Notes: generated by a model not told the origin, from the letters alone. A stretch of DNA of 43,081 nucleotides from JAKVAV01 sp964635965 (GCA_964635965.1 CAZWQX010000013.1:1-43081); one strand, 5' to 3'; numbered from the stretch's first letter, positions 34,786 through 43,079 are shown. Made by a program: numbers and translations.

Positions 34786-35715
34786 CTACGCTTTGCCGGC
34801 AACGTTTTTTCTTCTCTTGTCTATTTTCCTTTTTTCGTAGGAAGTGTCGTTCCAAGCGAGATTGAATTTACAGAGTAGCTTAATAAAGAATCCCCCTATA
34901 TCTATTTGCCACCACTTAAAATTCAAGTATGACGACTTGGGAAAAGCGTGGTGATTGTTGTGCCAACCTTGGCCAAAAGTTAAGATTGCCACTAAAATAT
35001 TATTTCGGCTTTCATCTTTCGTTTCAAATGGTTGTGTGCCAAATGAGTGACAAACTGAATTTATTGCCCAAAAAGAATGAAGAGAAATAAGCAATCTAAA
35101 TGTCCCTCCCCATAAGAATCCAAGTAAGAAACCCATGAAAGACTGGTGATAGATACCCCCAATGACAGAAGGAATAATTAATCCGACCACAAACCAGCTT
35201 TTATAGTGCACCTGAATTCTTGCTAAATATTCTTTCGATTTCCAATCTTTAACAAAAGCTAACCATCCACCATCTGACCAGGTTTTATCCCTATTGAATA
35301 ACCAACCAAAATGAGCAAAGAAGAACTGATTGAATTTTGTTGTTCGGAATTTTGAATTTGCGGATAAATGGGGATCTAAATCTTTGTCCGAATACCTGTG
35401 ATGATTTCGATGGACCGCTGCCCACCAAAGGACGCCTCCCTGACCTGACATAGAACCCAATACAGCGAGTAGTATTTCGAAAAATTTGGATGTAGCAAAA
35501 CTTTTGTGAGTAAAATACCTGTGGAAACCGACTTCAACTCCAATCATCGTTACGGAATACATCAATAAGAAAACACCCACCTCAAACCACCCCCCGTAGC
35601 CAAAAAAGAGAAGCACGACGGCTAAAATGCTTCCTATTATTGGAAAGAGAACGATAAATAAAGCATCCAAATAACTAATATCTATCGAAGATTCTATGCC
35701 CTTTGTATTCAGCAT
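34786..35715 (-). CDS. Membrane-bound fatty-acid (acyl-CoA) desaturase
   Basis: A di-iron desaturase that introduces a double bond into a fatty acyl chain at the membrane. All three histidine boxes are present: GFHRYFTHKSF, HRNHHRYSD and WHNNHHAFP. Membrane pairs flank them (DALFIVLFPIIGSILAVVLL, WFVVGLIIPSVIGGIYHQSF). I choose ATG 35715 (MLNTKGIESSIDISYLDALF), giving 309 residues, because there is no ATG or GTG in frame further up. The frame stays open to a TTG at 35910 (374 residues), and the extra part (YPLTGLNVFNAFKYDLKSGY) looks weakly protein-like, so the start remains uncertain. The C-terminus is basic (EKRKIDKRRKNVAGKA). It probably adjusts membrane fluidity. Confidence 0.88.
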   Translation of the reverse strand: MLNTKGIESSIDISYLDALFIVLFPIIGSILAVVLLFFGYGGWFEVGVFLLMYSVTMIGVEVGFHRYFTHKSFATSKFFEILLAVLGSMSGQGGVLWWAAVHRNHHRYSDKDLDPHLSANSKFRTTKFNQFFFAHFGWLFNRDKTWSDGGWLAFVKDWKSKEYLARIQVHYKSWFVVGLIIPSVIGGIYHQSFMGFLLGFLWGGTFRLLISLHSFWAINSVCHSFGTQPFETKDESRNNILVAILTFGQGWHNNHHAFPKSSYLNFKWWQIDIGGFFIKLLCKFNLAWNDTSYEKRKIDKRRKNVAGKA

Positions 35716-35905
35716 ACGTATAAATCTTGATAGAGAAATCCCTTTAATGACATCTCTTAAATATCCTGATTTCAGGTCATATTTAAAAGCATTGAAAACA
35801 TTCAACCCGGTTAAAGGATATTTATTAGCTATCTGAAAAATTAGACGGATTTTTGTCGAATAGCCAAAACTTGTTTTCCAAATTGTACCACAGTTCGTCC
35901 GTGTG

Positions 35906-36095
35906 GACAAGATTTCTCTTCAGAATAAAAACTACACTTAGTAAATGAAAAAGCGGTTCCGGTTCGGATCCGAATCCCTATTGCTTAAACACAATGACTT
36001 GAGCAGTTAGTCATTTCAAACTAAACTCCAGGCTTTAATTTTCTCAAAACAGGTAGGCTTAGGTTTTTGGGTTGGACTGTTGAAGAAATCTCCAA
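35906..36095 (-). pseudogene. Remnant of the S33-type peptidase 3' end and its flank
   Basis: Bases 36016-36095 encode on the minus strand DFFNSPTQKPKPTCFEKIKA. The peptidase gene at 37717-39201 ends DFFNNPTKKPNPNCFEQIRQ. The similarity continues past the stop codon into non-coding DNA: 35941-36090 matches 37647-37797 at roughly 70 percent with one indel, and traces of it reach 35906 and 37615. So the end of the peptidase gene plus its intergenic flank exists twice, on either side of the POT transporter. Nothing upstream of this short C-terminal piece is recognisable. It is not a functional gene. Confidence 0.75.
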
Positions 36096-36185
36096 AATGC
36101 TCTTGGGAATGATTAAGAAACCGGAATAACTCTCGGTGCTCGAGCTGCATTTTGGTCAGATGCCCATGGGAAGATTTCAAAAAAC

Positions 36186-37538
36186 CTACTCCGGATCTAC
36201 AAATGCAATCTTTTCTTTTACCTCGTCCGCCCCATGCGTCAACTGCTTGAGTTTTTTGACGAAAAGCAACAAGGCCAAGCCAAAGACAGTACAAAAGGCA
36301 AATACGGACATGAATATGGTCAGTTCGCCTGCATTTTGGGCGGCTTCACCCACCAGGCCAGCCACCTTATTCCCAATGCCGGTGACAAAAAAATAGGCCC
36401 CCATCATGAAGGAAGCATATTTGGCAGGAGCCATTTTGGTAATGAATGACAAAGCCACGGGAGAGATACTTAGCTCACCAACCACATGCAAAAGGTATGC
36501 GGCAAACATCCACCACAGAGCGGCTTTGCCATCAGCCGATTCAAGGGTTTCCATGGCGGCACCGGCTAAAAATAAAAAGCCCAGCCCCATGACAATTGTT
36601 CCCATGCCCATTTTAAAAAGGGATGAATTTTCACGACCCCACTTGCGCCACTGTACCCAGAAGTATGCCATAGGAGCGCCGATTAATATTACGTAGAAGG
36701 CATGAAGACTCTGAAGAAAACTAGCCGGAACTTCAAAACCCCATACAACCCTGTTGATCTTTTCTTTGGCATAAAGGTTCATGAGTCCACCTGCTTGCTC
36801 ATAGGCTCCCCAAAAAACTATGACGACGATGAAAGACAAAAACAACACCACAAGGCGATCTTTTTCTTCCTTGGTGAGAGGAATGTTTTTGCCGCTTCCT
36901 TCTTCTTTCTTGATGGGGATGAAGTTGCCCACATCCTTCAGGTATTTCTGCCCCCAGATGTAGACCAATTGCCCAATGATCATGCCGATACCAGCCAGAC
37001 CAAATCCATAGTGCCAATTGATCACTTCGCCTAAATAACCTACCAACAAGGGCGCTGAAAAAGCACCGATGTTGATGCCCACATAGAAGATGGTAAATCC
37101 CGTATCACGCCGTCCGTCTCCTGCTTTGTAGAGGCCGCCTACCATGGTTGAGATGTTTGGTTTCAATGCTCCCACACCGAGCACGATTAAAGAAATTCCC
37201 GTAAAAAAGGCCCACAATGCATCGAATGCTAAAATGAAGTGGCCAACGCACAACAGGGCTCCTCCCAGCATAACGGTTTTCTTTTGCCCGAGCAATCTAT
37301 CGGCAAGCAGCCCACCGGGAACAGACATCACATAAACCATCATAGTATACCAGCCATATAGTTCAAGTGCACTTACCTTGTCCCATCCTAAACCAGGGTT
37401 GACATCCGTGGTCTTCGCCGTCAAATACAAGATCAAGATGGCCCGCATTCCATAATAAGAAAAACGCTCCCAGAGTTCTGTAAAGAAGAGAATGTAAAGG
37501 CCTTTCGGATGGCCCCAAAGCGTGTTGGAATTTGTCAT
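36186..37538 (-). CDS. POT-family proton-dependent oligopeptide transporter
   Basis: A 450-residue major-facilitator transporter that imports di- and tripeptides with protons across the inner membrane. The hallmark LFFTELWERFSYYGMRAILI (ExxERFxYYG motif) stands in helix 1. GGLLADRLLGQKKTVMLGG is the loop 2-3 motif and FTIFYVGINIGAFSAPLLVG lies in helices 4-5. The start is ATG 37538 (MTNSNTLWGHPKGLYILFFT); an upstream ATG at 37607 adds a poorly conserved extension and lies upstream of the predicted promoter. The neighbouring secreted peptidase could supply its peptides. It is the middle gene of a peptidase-transporter pair on the same strand. Confidence 0.92.
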   Translation of the reverse strand: MTNSNTLWGHPKGLYILFFTELWERFSYYGMRAILILYLTAKTTDVNPGLGWDKVSALELYGWYTMMVYVMSVPGGLLADRLLGQKKTVMLGGALLCVGHFILAFDALWAFFTGISLIVLGVGALKPNISTMVGGLYKAGDGRRDTGFTIFYVGINIGAFSAPLLVGYLGEVINWHYGFGLAGIGMIIGQLVYIWGQKYLKDVGNFIPIKKEEGSGKNIPLTKEEKDRLVVLFLSFIVVIVFWGAYEQAGGLMNLYAKEKINRVVWGFEVPASFLQSLHAFYVILIGAPMAYFWVQWRKWGRENSSLFKMGMGTIVMGLGFLFLAGAAMETLESADGKAALWWMFAAYLLHVVGELSISPVALSFITKMAPAKYASFMMGAYFFVTGIGNKVAGLVGEAAQNAGELTIFMSVFAFCTVFGLALLLFVKKLKQLTHGADEVKEKIAFVDPE

Positions 37539-37557
37539 TGGTTCTTTAAATGAAGGA

Positions 37558-37565
37558 CAAATATA
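37558..37565 (-). promoter_or_regulatory. Predicted -7 promoter box of the POT transporter
   Basis: TATATTTG on the minus strand matches TAnnTTTG fully, 19 bases before the ATG at 37538. No good TTTG -33 box is seen. It implies a short leader and supports the chosen start. Confidence 0.45.
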
Positions 37566-37716
37566 GACTTGTTGGGGAAGTGCATACGTAGCAATGAGAA
37601 AGAGCATGCGCAGACATGATTTCTTTTCGTATAACCATTACCCGAAGTAAATGAAAATGTGGTTCACATTCGGGTATGAAGCCTTATTACACAACGACGC
37701 TGACAAGGGCAGTCAG

Positions 37717-39201
37717 TCATTTCACTTTAAACTCCGGCTGTCTGATTTGCTCAAAACAGTTGGGGTTCGGTTTTTTGGTTGGATTGTTGAAGAAATCGTT
37801 CGCTGACTGCATAGCGCAGGGATTGCTCCAATTCGTTGTTGGACCGTGCTTCCACCCTTCAAAAATCAGATGATAGCTATTCGTCAAGTTAGTTGCCATT
37901 GATTCAGCCCATTTAACGGGAGTCAATTCATCGTATTCTCCACTAATCAAAAGAACCGGAATATCGCTCCTCACCGCCTGGTTTTCAATTTCCCGTACTC
38001 TTTTGACACCCCAAATTTCACAAACCTCATCGTCAAAAACTGCCGGTGATAATCCGGTAACTGCAGGATACTTGGTTGTTTCTAAAGCGATTTTTTCTCG
38101 AGAATTAAATGGATTTTCTTCCGCGCACCAAACGGATAAACGCATGCCCATACCATATCCGTTACCAGGCCCTCGGAACAAAGAGCTTAATAGTTCCTTG
38201 ACCGAAGACAGATCATCGTTGAGCATTTTTTCTATTTCCAGAGGGATGTTGGGTACTTCTCCCGTAGATGCTGCAGAGAATATGTTAATCAAGTCTTCTC
38301 CCTTGAGATAAAAACGTTCTATTTTTCCATTCTCCGGATTCTCCACTTCCACGAGTAGAGGATTTGTGGTTTTCTCTTCCAAGTAGGTCCAGAAGCGATT
38401 TTTAATATTCGGAAAGGCCTTATTGCAAAGCGTATCAGATTGGCAATCGGAAAGTAGTTTATCGACGGTGACCAGAAGATTGTTCACGCTTTCTTCATCA
38501 TAATTCACTTCTAAAGGAAGTGGTGAATCCATGACTACACTTCTAATTTTATCGGGATAATCGCGCATTAAAACCTGGCCTATTTTGGTGCTGTACGAGA
38601 GTGTAAGCAGATTGTATTCGTCAATTTCCAAAACATTGATTAAGTCGTTTATGTCGGCCGCAATTTGGTTTGTTGTGTAACTGCTTAAGTCAATTCCGCT
38701 TTTTTCCAATCGTGCTTTACAGTCTGCAGCTGCCTTTTGAAAGAAGCTATCGGTTTTGGTCCGGTCGAAATTTGGAAGATTGGATTGATAAACCGCATTT
38801 GACCATTCTGGACAATCTAAACTCGGCTGAGCATATTGGGTTCCTCTTTGCTCAAATAAAATAAGATCTCGGTCATCCAGGTACCGGTAGTATTCCATAT
38901 ACTTTGAAGCCCGCATCGAAGTATAACCGGGACCACCTACGGTATATAAAATCGGGTCGGGTTTTGGATTTTTACTGCGGCTTTTAAAGATGTAAACGGG
39001 CAATTTTATTCTGTTCCCATTAGGTTTAGCTCTATTCTCGAGCACTTCCAAATACCCGAATGTATAGTCCTGATCTTTCGGGATTTCATGGGTAGTCTCC
39101 TTAGACACCGTAAAAGTTGGTGTAAAATCTTTGCTAGGAATAGCATTCGACAAAGACGAAAAGAAGAGGCAGATAGAACAGATGGTAATAATGTGCTTCA
39201 T
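37717..39201 (-). CDS. Secreted S33-type alpha/beta-hydrolase (tripeptidyl or prolyl aminopeptidase-like)
   Basis: A 494-residue exported hydrolase. Residues 1-20 form a signal peptide (cleavage near SNA-IP). The oxyanion region is YTVGGPGYTSMRASKYM. The nucleophile region is LLTLSYSTKIGQVLMRDYPD, with serine in SYST, where most relatives have GYSYGG. The acid is in LLISGEYDELTPVKWAES and the histidine in FEGWKHGPTT. The C-terminal TAP-like part is typical of S33 exopeptidases. It probably cuts short peptides in the periplasm or outside the cell and feeds the POT transporter downstream (178 bases away). A copy of its 3' end lies beyond that transporter. Confidence 0.86.
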   Translation of the reverse strand: MKHIITICSICLFFSSLSNAIPSKDFTPTFTVSKETTHEIPKDQDYTFGYLEVLENRAKPNGNRIKLPVYIFKSRSKNPKPDPILYTVGGPGYTSMRASKYMEYYRYLDDRDLILFEQRGTQYAQPSLDCPEWSNAVYQSNLPNFDRTKTDSFFQKAAADCKARLEKSGIDLSSYTTNQIAADINDLINVLEIDEYNLLTLSYSTKIGQVLMRDYPDKIRSVVMDSPLPLEVNYDEESVNNLLVTVDKLLSDCQSDTLCNKAFPNIKNRFWTYLEEKTTNPLLVEVENPENGKIERFYLKGEDLINIFSAASTGEVPNIPLEIEKMLNDDLSSVKELLSSLFRGPGNGYGMGMRLSVWCAEENPFNSREKIALETTKYPAVTGLSPAVFDDEVCEIWGVKRVREIENQAVRSDIPVLLISGEYDELTPVKWAESMATNLTNSYHLIFEGWKHGPTTNWSNPCAMQSANDFFNNPTKKPNPNCFEQIRQPEFKVK

Positions 39202-39270
39202 TTAAAATGTTGTTGTGTTTCACTCCCGGGCAAAGCAAGCACGCATAAGTGACTTAAACATTCACATTTG

Positions 39271-39831
39271 TTAAGAAAGCACTTGCCGTTTAATTCTGCT
39301 TAAACTTTGCTCCGAAACCCCTAAATAGGAAGCAATATACTTTTGTGGCACGCTTTGAATAAGCTCGGGACTTGTTTTCATCAATAGCTCATACTTTTCA
39401 GTCAGGTTATGCAATTGCATATTCGCTAATTTCTCGGCAGTGGCCAGGTATGCCTTTTCAGCCATAACTCTTCCAAGCGCCTCCAATTCATGGGATATGT
39501 GGTAAAGGTTTAAAAGATCTTTCTTCCGGAATTCTAAATAAACCGTGTCTTCTAAAGCCTGAATATAGATTTGGCTGGGTTGTTCCGTCAAAAAGCTATG
39601 GAAGTCCGTCGCAAACCAATCAGCCACGTAGAAATGATGAGTATAGTCTTTGCCATCGATAAGTTTATAACCTCTGAGAAGTCCCTTTTTTAGGAACAAG
39701 ATCTTGCTTATCGGTTTGCCCGTGTGAAATAGGATTTGATTCTTTCTTACTTCCTTTTCAGTAGCAATGCTCATTAAGAGGTCATAGCTCTCATCTGAAA
39801 ATGCCATAAGCGACTGAATTAAATCTTTCAT
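39271..39831 (-). CDS. Crp/Fnr-family transcriptional regulator
   Basis: A 186-residue regulator. Residues about 1-120 are a cyclic-nucleotide-binding-like jelly roll (LFHTGKPISKILFLKKGLLR, DGKDYTHHFYVADWFATDFH). The C-terminal helix-turn-helix is VPQKYIASYLGVSEQSLSRI with KRQVLS. It is of the short type common in Bacteroidota, without the cysteine cluster of Fnr and without the cAMP-binding arginine-serine set, so the signal is unknown. It lies 69 bases upstream of the peptidase start on the same strand, and may control the peptidase-transporter group. Whether it binds the TGACTWAAGTCA palindromes cannot be told. Confidence 0.88.
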   Translation of the reverse strand: MKDLIQSLMAFSDESYDLLMSIATEKEVRKNQILFHTGKPISKILFLKKGLLRGYKLIDGKDYTHHFYVADWFATDFHSFLTEQPSQIYIQALEDTVYLEFRKKDLLNLYHISHELEALGRVMAEKAYLATAEKLANMQLHNLTEKYELLMKTSPELIQSVPQKYIASYLGVSEQSLSRIKRQVLS

Positions 39832-39954
39832 TTTTCGTTGAGAAGAGTTGGTTTTATTAGTGTAGGTATGGGTTATGGCCAGTGCCCTTTTTTATCAGTC
39901 GAAGCTTTAGTGTAAGTTGAAGGCAAATGTGTCACACCCATTATTGCCAAACGG

Positions 39955-40620
39955 TTATTTCTCCAATTCGTGCAGATCTCTTTCCGTAATTTTTCGAAAC
40001 GAGAGGATGTAACCGGCAAGTGCGGCAATTGCATAGAACAATATATCCATTATGCTAAATGTAGAAGCCATAGCCTGAATAAATTGGCTATAATCAAATA
40101 AGGCCAGGGTATCGAAATAGCCCATGTTTTCAGAGTGGGCAATGAATCCAATCACACTTAGAAAATTTCCCAGCAGGCAGCTCAACACCGCAATGACTGC
40201 TCCAGTTATCCCAAAAATCCGATCCAACCCCTTCCCCATTAAACGCATGGAAAGCCCTATGATGGCTCCTATTCCTATGGCCATGTAACCGATCTGAAAG
40301 CCCGTTGAAACGGTAATCAATCCCCAAACAAGCGCTCCCAAAACGCCAACAATAATTGAAACCATGGTGCCCTTCAAATAATTCTGCTCTGATTTTAACA
40401 AAGCCAAATTCTTTTCGGAAAGGTTCTTTACGACTTCTTTTGGTTCAATGGCTTCGGAATTATCCAAGCTATCAACTACGGCTTGATCCAACTCAAAAGA
40501 TTTACACTCACCCTCAAAATCGGCGATCTTACCCGTTAAGTTGCAAATTAGGCCCACCTTCATATCCAGCTTCCGATTGACACATTTTTTGCAAAATTTT
40601 AGGTGTTCTTCTCGTGTCAT
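39955..40620 (-). CDS. Membrane protein with N-terminal zinc-ribbon-like cysteines
   Basis: A 221-residue protein. Residues 1-45 have four spaced cysteines (FCKKC, GLICNL, GECKSF) that could bind zinc. A short charged linker follows, then four membrane segments at about 85-108, 110-133, 138-160 and 190-210. Bacteroidota proteins often start with this CKKC-x-NRK-x-D pattern in front of varied membrane domains; the role is unknown. The C-terminus is charged (KITERDLHELEK). It is the only gene of its group I can place here, since 116 bases separate it from the next gene. Confidence 0.75.
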   Translation of the reverse strand: MTREEHLKFCKKCVNRKLDMKVGLICNLTGKIADFEGECKSFELDQAVVDSLDNSEAIEPKEVVKNLSEKNLALLKSEQNYLKGTMVSIIVGVLGALVWGLITVSTGFQIGYMAIGIGAIIGLSMRLMGKGLDRIFGITGAVIAVLSCLLGNFLSVIGFIAHSENMGYFDTLALFDYSQFIQAMASTFSIMDILFYAIAALAGYILSFRKITERDLHELEK

Positions 40621-40736
40621 TTTTCTATTTGCTTTTCAGAGGTTCCGGTATGAATTCGTGAGACTTTGGTATCATTTTTTGAACCTTTTTAATCTCTTTG
40701 TGGTGGAATGTAATGAAGGAATGTATCGTTCGCTTT

Positions 40737-41453
40737 CTAATTGATTCGGACGACACCGTTTCTGACCCAAGCCATTTCCGAACCATTTGACATCGGAAAC
40801 TCGAATTGAATGAGGCAGGTATTGTTGTCGGAATCAAACTCATTTATGAAGACTTGACCCAGATCGATACCCGGGATGTTTGTCCATATTTCATTTCCAA
40901 TTTCCGGAATTCGCATAGAAGCCATTCCGCTGGGAGGAAGAAATGGGTAAGAGACACCAGTAGAAATTTGTATTCCGGTTTGCTCCAAATCAATATAGTC
41001 TGTAGAGAAACCCCCTATTATATTAAAAGAGTTGGCAGTGAACGTTCCACTGACGGATCCGCTGCTCCACTCTATAGTATCACCTCTTTCTTCCAGAATT
41101 ATAGTTGCAGACATCCGCTGAGTGGTGGGAAGAGGGCATTCACAATCAACTGTGACTGGAAGTAGACAATTCGGGTCAGGGTCTTGATCACAGTCTAGTC
41201 CACACATTTCGTTCTGACAAAAACATTCACAAAGGTCGAAATCGTAGTATTGTATGTCTTCATTGCATTGGAAGCTCAAGAAGTCCTCGCAGGTTTGAAC
41301 ATCGAAGGTAGTTGTGACACAACCAAAACAGGTACAATCAATCGTACCTTCCGGACAAGGCGGATTCACTAACTCGTCATTATCGTTATCACATGAAACG
41401 AGTAAGAAAGATATTACAATGGGCAGGGACAGTAGTTTTAGGTAAAGTTTCAT
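40737..41453 (-). CDS. Cysteine-rich lipoprotein (hypothetical)
   Basis: A 238-residue lipoprotein. The lipobox is LLVSC with the lipid cysteine at residue 21. After it, residues 22-115 hold 14 further cysteines in short spacings (EGTIDCTCFGC, DLCECFCQNEMCGLDCDQD, VDCECPLP), as in EGF-like or metallothionein-like folds. Residues about 120-238 are a beta-rich domain with no cysteine cluster (MSATIILEERGDTIEWSSGS), like other Bacteroidota lipoproteins. Because the cysteines face the periplasm or cell surface, disulphides are likely. The function is unknown. Confidence 0.75.
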   Translation of the reverse strand: MKLYLKLLSLPIVISFLLVSCDNDNDELVNPPCPEGTIDCTCFGCVTTTFDVQTCEDFLSFQCNEDIQYYDFDLCECFCQNEMCGLDCDQDPDPNCLLPVTVDCECPLPTTQRMSATIILEERGDTIEWSSGSVSGTFTANSFNIIGGFSTDYIDLEQTGIQISTGVSYPFLPPSGMASMRIPEIGNEIWTNIPGIDLGQVFINEFDSDNNTCLIQFEFPMSNGSEMAWVRNGVVRIN

Positions 41454-41699
41454 AACGAGGTTTAATTGGTCGAGATGAATTTAGCCAATTTCCAATTCAA
41501 AATGATTCAAGTCGTCTGGCCCATGTGGCGACCAGCAGTGAATGAATTATTCGATAGTGAGGATTTGGATTCTTGCCTGGAGAAAACCCGATTTTGAGTT
41601 GGGGAAATGGGTTTTGAATGGAAGAAAGCAGAATGGGAATGGTGTAGGTTCTTTGTCTATTTAAAATCAGTTTAAGGCCCATTACAACCTCGCATGTAT

Positions 41700-42419
41700 T
41701 TAAGTGTAGTACATGAAATAGGTCAAAATTATAGCCGTCATATTATACACTCCGTGAGCTACGATAGAAGCCGTTAATCGTTTGGTTGTGATAAAGAGCA
41801 AGGTGTACATAATCGTGGGAACAAGTATGTCAAACCAATCCAATGCGGTACTTGGCATGTGACCTAATGAGAAAATAACTACTGATAAGATGGCTGAAAA
41901 CCACAATCCTGTTTTGGGACTTTTAAATAGATCTTTGAGTACATTAATAAAATACCCTCTATTAAAGATCTCTTCTGTAAAACCCCCTCCTATTACCCCA
42001 AGTGCAATAAATGATAGTGTCCCAATCAAACTTCCGTCGTACATCTCCAACATTCCACTGATGTCAGGACGATCGATCCCACCGGTATTTGGGATGATGA
42101 GCAAAAATTGAAGAGCAGTCCATAGGGCTCCAAACACCAAACCTAAAAGTAGGTCCTTCCTGAAGTTTGTAAACCGAAGCCCCACGTAGTTAAAATCCTT
42201 TTTTAAGATTTTTAATGAACCATAGAGCAAGGCTATAATCGAGAAGAATTGAAACAATGCAATAAAAAGCAAGTTGATGCCAATTTTTCCGCCATTGATT
42301 TTGGTTACTCCAAAGAAAATATCCGGAATAATGAAGAGCGCATAACCGAGAATGATGGTGAATATGAAAACAACGATGGTCTTTGTTTTACTCACTGCGC
42401 GTTGATTTTTTTCAGTCAT
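41700..42419 (-). CDS. CPBP-family intramembrane protease (CAAX-like)
   Basis: A 239-residue membrane protein with about seven or eight helices. The CPBP/Abi metalloprotease motifs are complete: GGGFTEEIFNRGYFINVL (EExxxR), IFSLGHMPS (histidine) and SIVAHGVYNM (HxxxN). Bacterial members act on membrane peptides or in bacteriocin self-protection; the substrate is unknown here. The ATG at 42419 (MTEKNQRAVSKTKTIVVFIF) is preferred over a TTG at 42437. It lies next to a DinB-like gene and two hairpin-rich spacers, which may be a cassette-like arrangement. Confidence 0.87.
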   Translation of the reverse strand: MTEKNQRAVSKTKTIVVFIFTIILGYALFIIPDIFFGVTKINGGKIGINLLFIALFQFFSIIALLYGSLKILKKDFNYVGLRFTNFRKDLLLGLVFGALWTALQFLLIIPNTGGIDRPDISGMLEMYDGSLIGTLSFIALGVIGGGFTEEIFNRGYFINVLKDLFKSPKTGLWFSAILSVVIFSLGHMPSTALDWFDILVPTIMYTLLFITTKRLTASIVAHGVYNMTAIILTYFMYYT

Positions 42420-42532
42420 TGTTTTGGAATTACTCAAGTCTTTTTCTCAGACAATTGATGCTTGTTAGTTGGCTTCTATTCAAAGGTGTGTCTCACGTAA
42501 GCGTATATGGTCAGGAAGTCGAGCTTGGGAGG

Positions 42533-42561
42533 CTATGCAGCATAGGCTTTGTGCAGCAAAG
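42533..42561. repeat. Two adjacent small palindromes in the CPBP-DinB spacer
   Basis: CTATGC-A-GCATAG (42533-42545) is a perfect inverted repeat, followed by CTTTG-TGCAG-CAAAG (42547-42561). They sit in a non-coding spacer. The CTATGC/GCATAG arms also occur in the long hairpin at the right edge of the window, so both may be related elements. Confidence 0.4.
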
Positions 42562-42573
42562 TCAGTTTATTAT

Positions 42574-43014
42574 TCAATTGTTTATTCCTGTCTTTATCTC
42601 ACTTCTTGAAAAGTCTTCACCATCTATTGGATTACCTACCAATCGCTGCAACATAGCGATTTGTCCAATATGGGTTAACAGGTCTGAAAAAGGACCTTGG
42701 ATAAGCCGTTTTGAATAGTTTATGTCCAAATTCTTCTCTTCCAATAATTGGTCAACTTTAAACAATTCGGTATTGAATCGTTCAATTCCATTTTCGAAAC
42801 TCGATATTGCCATTTTTTCATGGGGCAAAGTGCCGTGCTCGATGAAGTACCTCGTGGAAAGAATGACGTCACACATATGTTGAAGTATTTCATTTGGACT
42901 TCTGCTTCCTTTGCCCAGACTAAAATCACCGAATGCCTTGTGACTTCCATTGATTGACTTATCAAATCGGTACTTGATGGTCGCTAGGATATGTCTGAGT
43001 AGTTCGGTCTTCAT
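42574..43014 (-). CDS. DinB-like four-helix protein
   Basis: A 146-residue protein of the DinB/YfiT-like superfamily. The metal-site histidines are seen in EILQHMCDVILSTRYFIEHG and in the C-terminal LLTHIGQIAMLQRLVGNPI. It ends GINN. The function is unknown; members are metal-binding and some are thiol-dependent transferases. It is the second member of this family in the window (the other is the YfiT-like gene at 14426). It is flanked on both sides by palindromic spacers, and small DinB and GNAT genes are often carried on integron cassettes in Bacteroidota. Confidence 0.8.
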   Translation of the reverse strand: MKTELLRHILATIKYRFDKSINGSHKAFGDFSLGKGSRSPNEILQHMCDVILSTRYFIEHGTLPHEKMAISSFENGIERFNTELFKVDQLLEEKNLDINYSKRLIQGPFSDLLTHIGQIAMLQRLVGNPIDGEDFSRSEIKTGINN

Positions 43015-43025
43015 TTTTTGGTGTG

Positions 43026-43079
43026 CAACGGTTTGGCTATGCGCAGTGTCCCGAAGGGCATTGCGTATAGGTGTTGTTG
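43026..43079. repeat. Long hairpin resembling an integron attC site
   Basis: CTATGCGCAGTG (43037-43048) pairs with CATTGCGTATAG (43059-43070), 12 pairs with two G-T wobbles. Inside it, CCC (43050-43052) pairs with GGG (43056-43058) around a GAA loop, leaving T43049 bulged. Outside it, CAAC (43026-43029) faces GTTG (43073-43076 or 43076-43079). Paired AAC/GTT ends, an imperfect stem and an unpaired base are the features of attC sites. The consensus GTTRRRY is not fully met (GTTGCAC on the minus strand). Confidence 0.5.

Noticed and set aside
34745..34792. CCGGCA ... TGCCGG inverted repeat at the end of the desaturase gene, considered as another attC-like site
   Set aside because: Only a 6-bp stem with an 18-base loop, no inner pairing and no matching AAC/GTT arms.
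36136..37034. Several plus-strand ORFs opposite the POT transporter
   Set aside because: They are antisense to a complete transporter gene, without motifs or start signals.
39246..39268. GTGACTTAAACATTCAC, possible Crp-like site before the peptidase gene
   Set aside because: It matches only the left half of the TGACTWAAGTCA palindrome, and its spacing to any -7 box differs, so it is not listed as the same operator.
41497..41682. 61-codon minus-strand ORF between the cysteine-rich lipoprotein and the CPBP gene
   Set aside because: Low-complexity basic sequence, no ribosome site, no family; treated as non-coding spacer.
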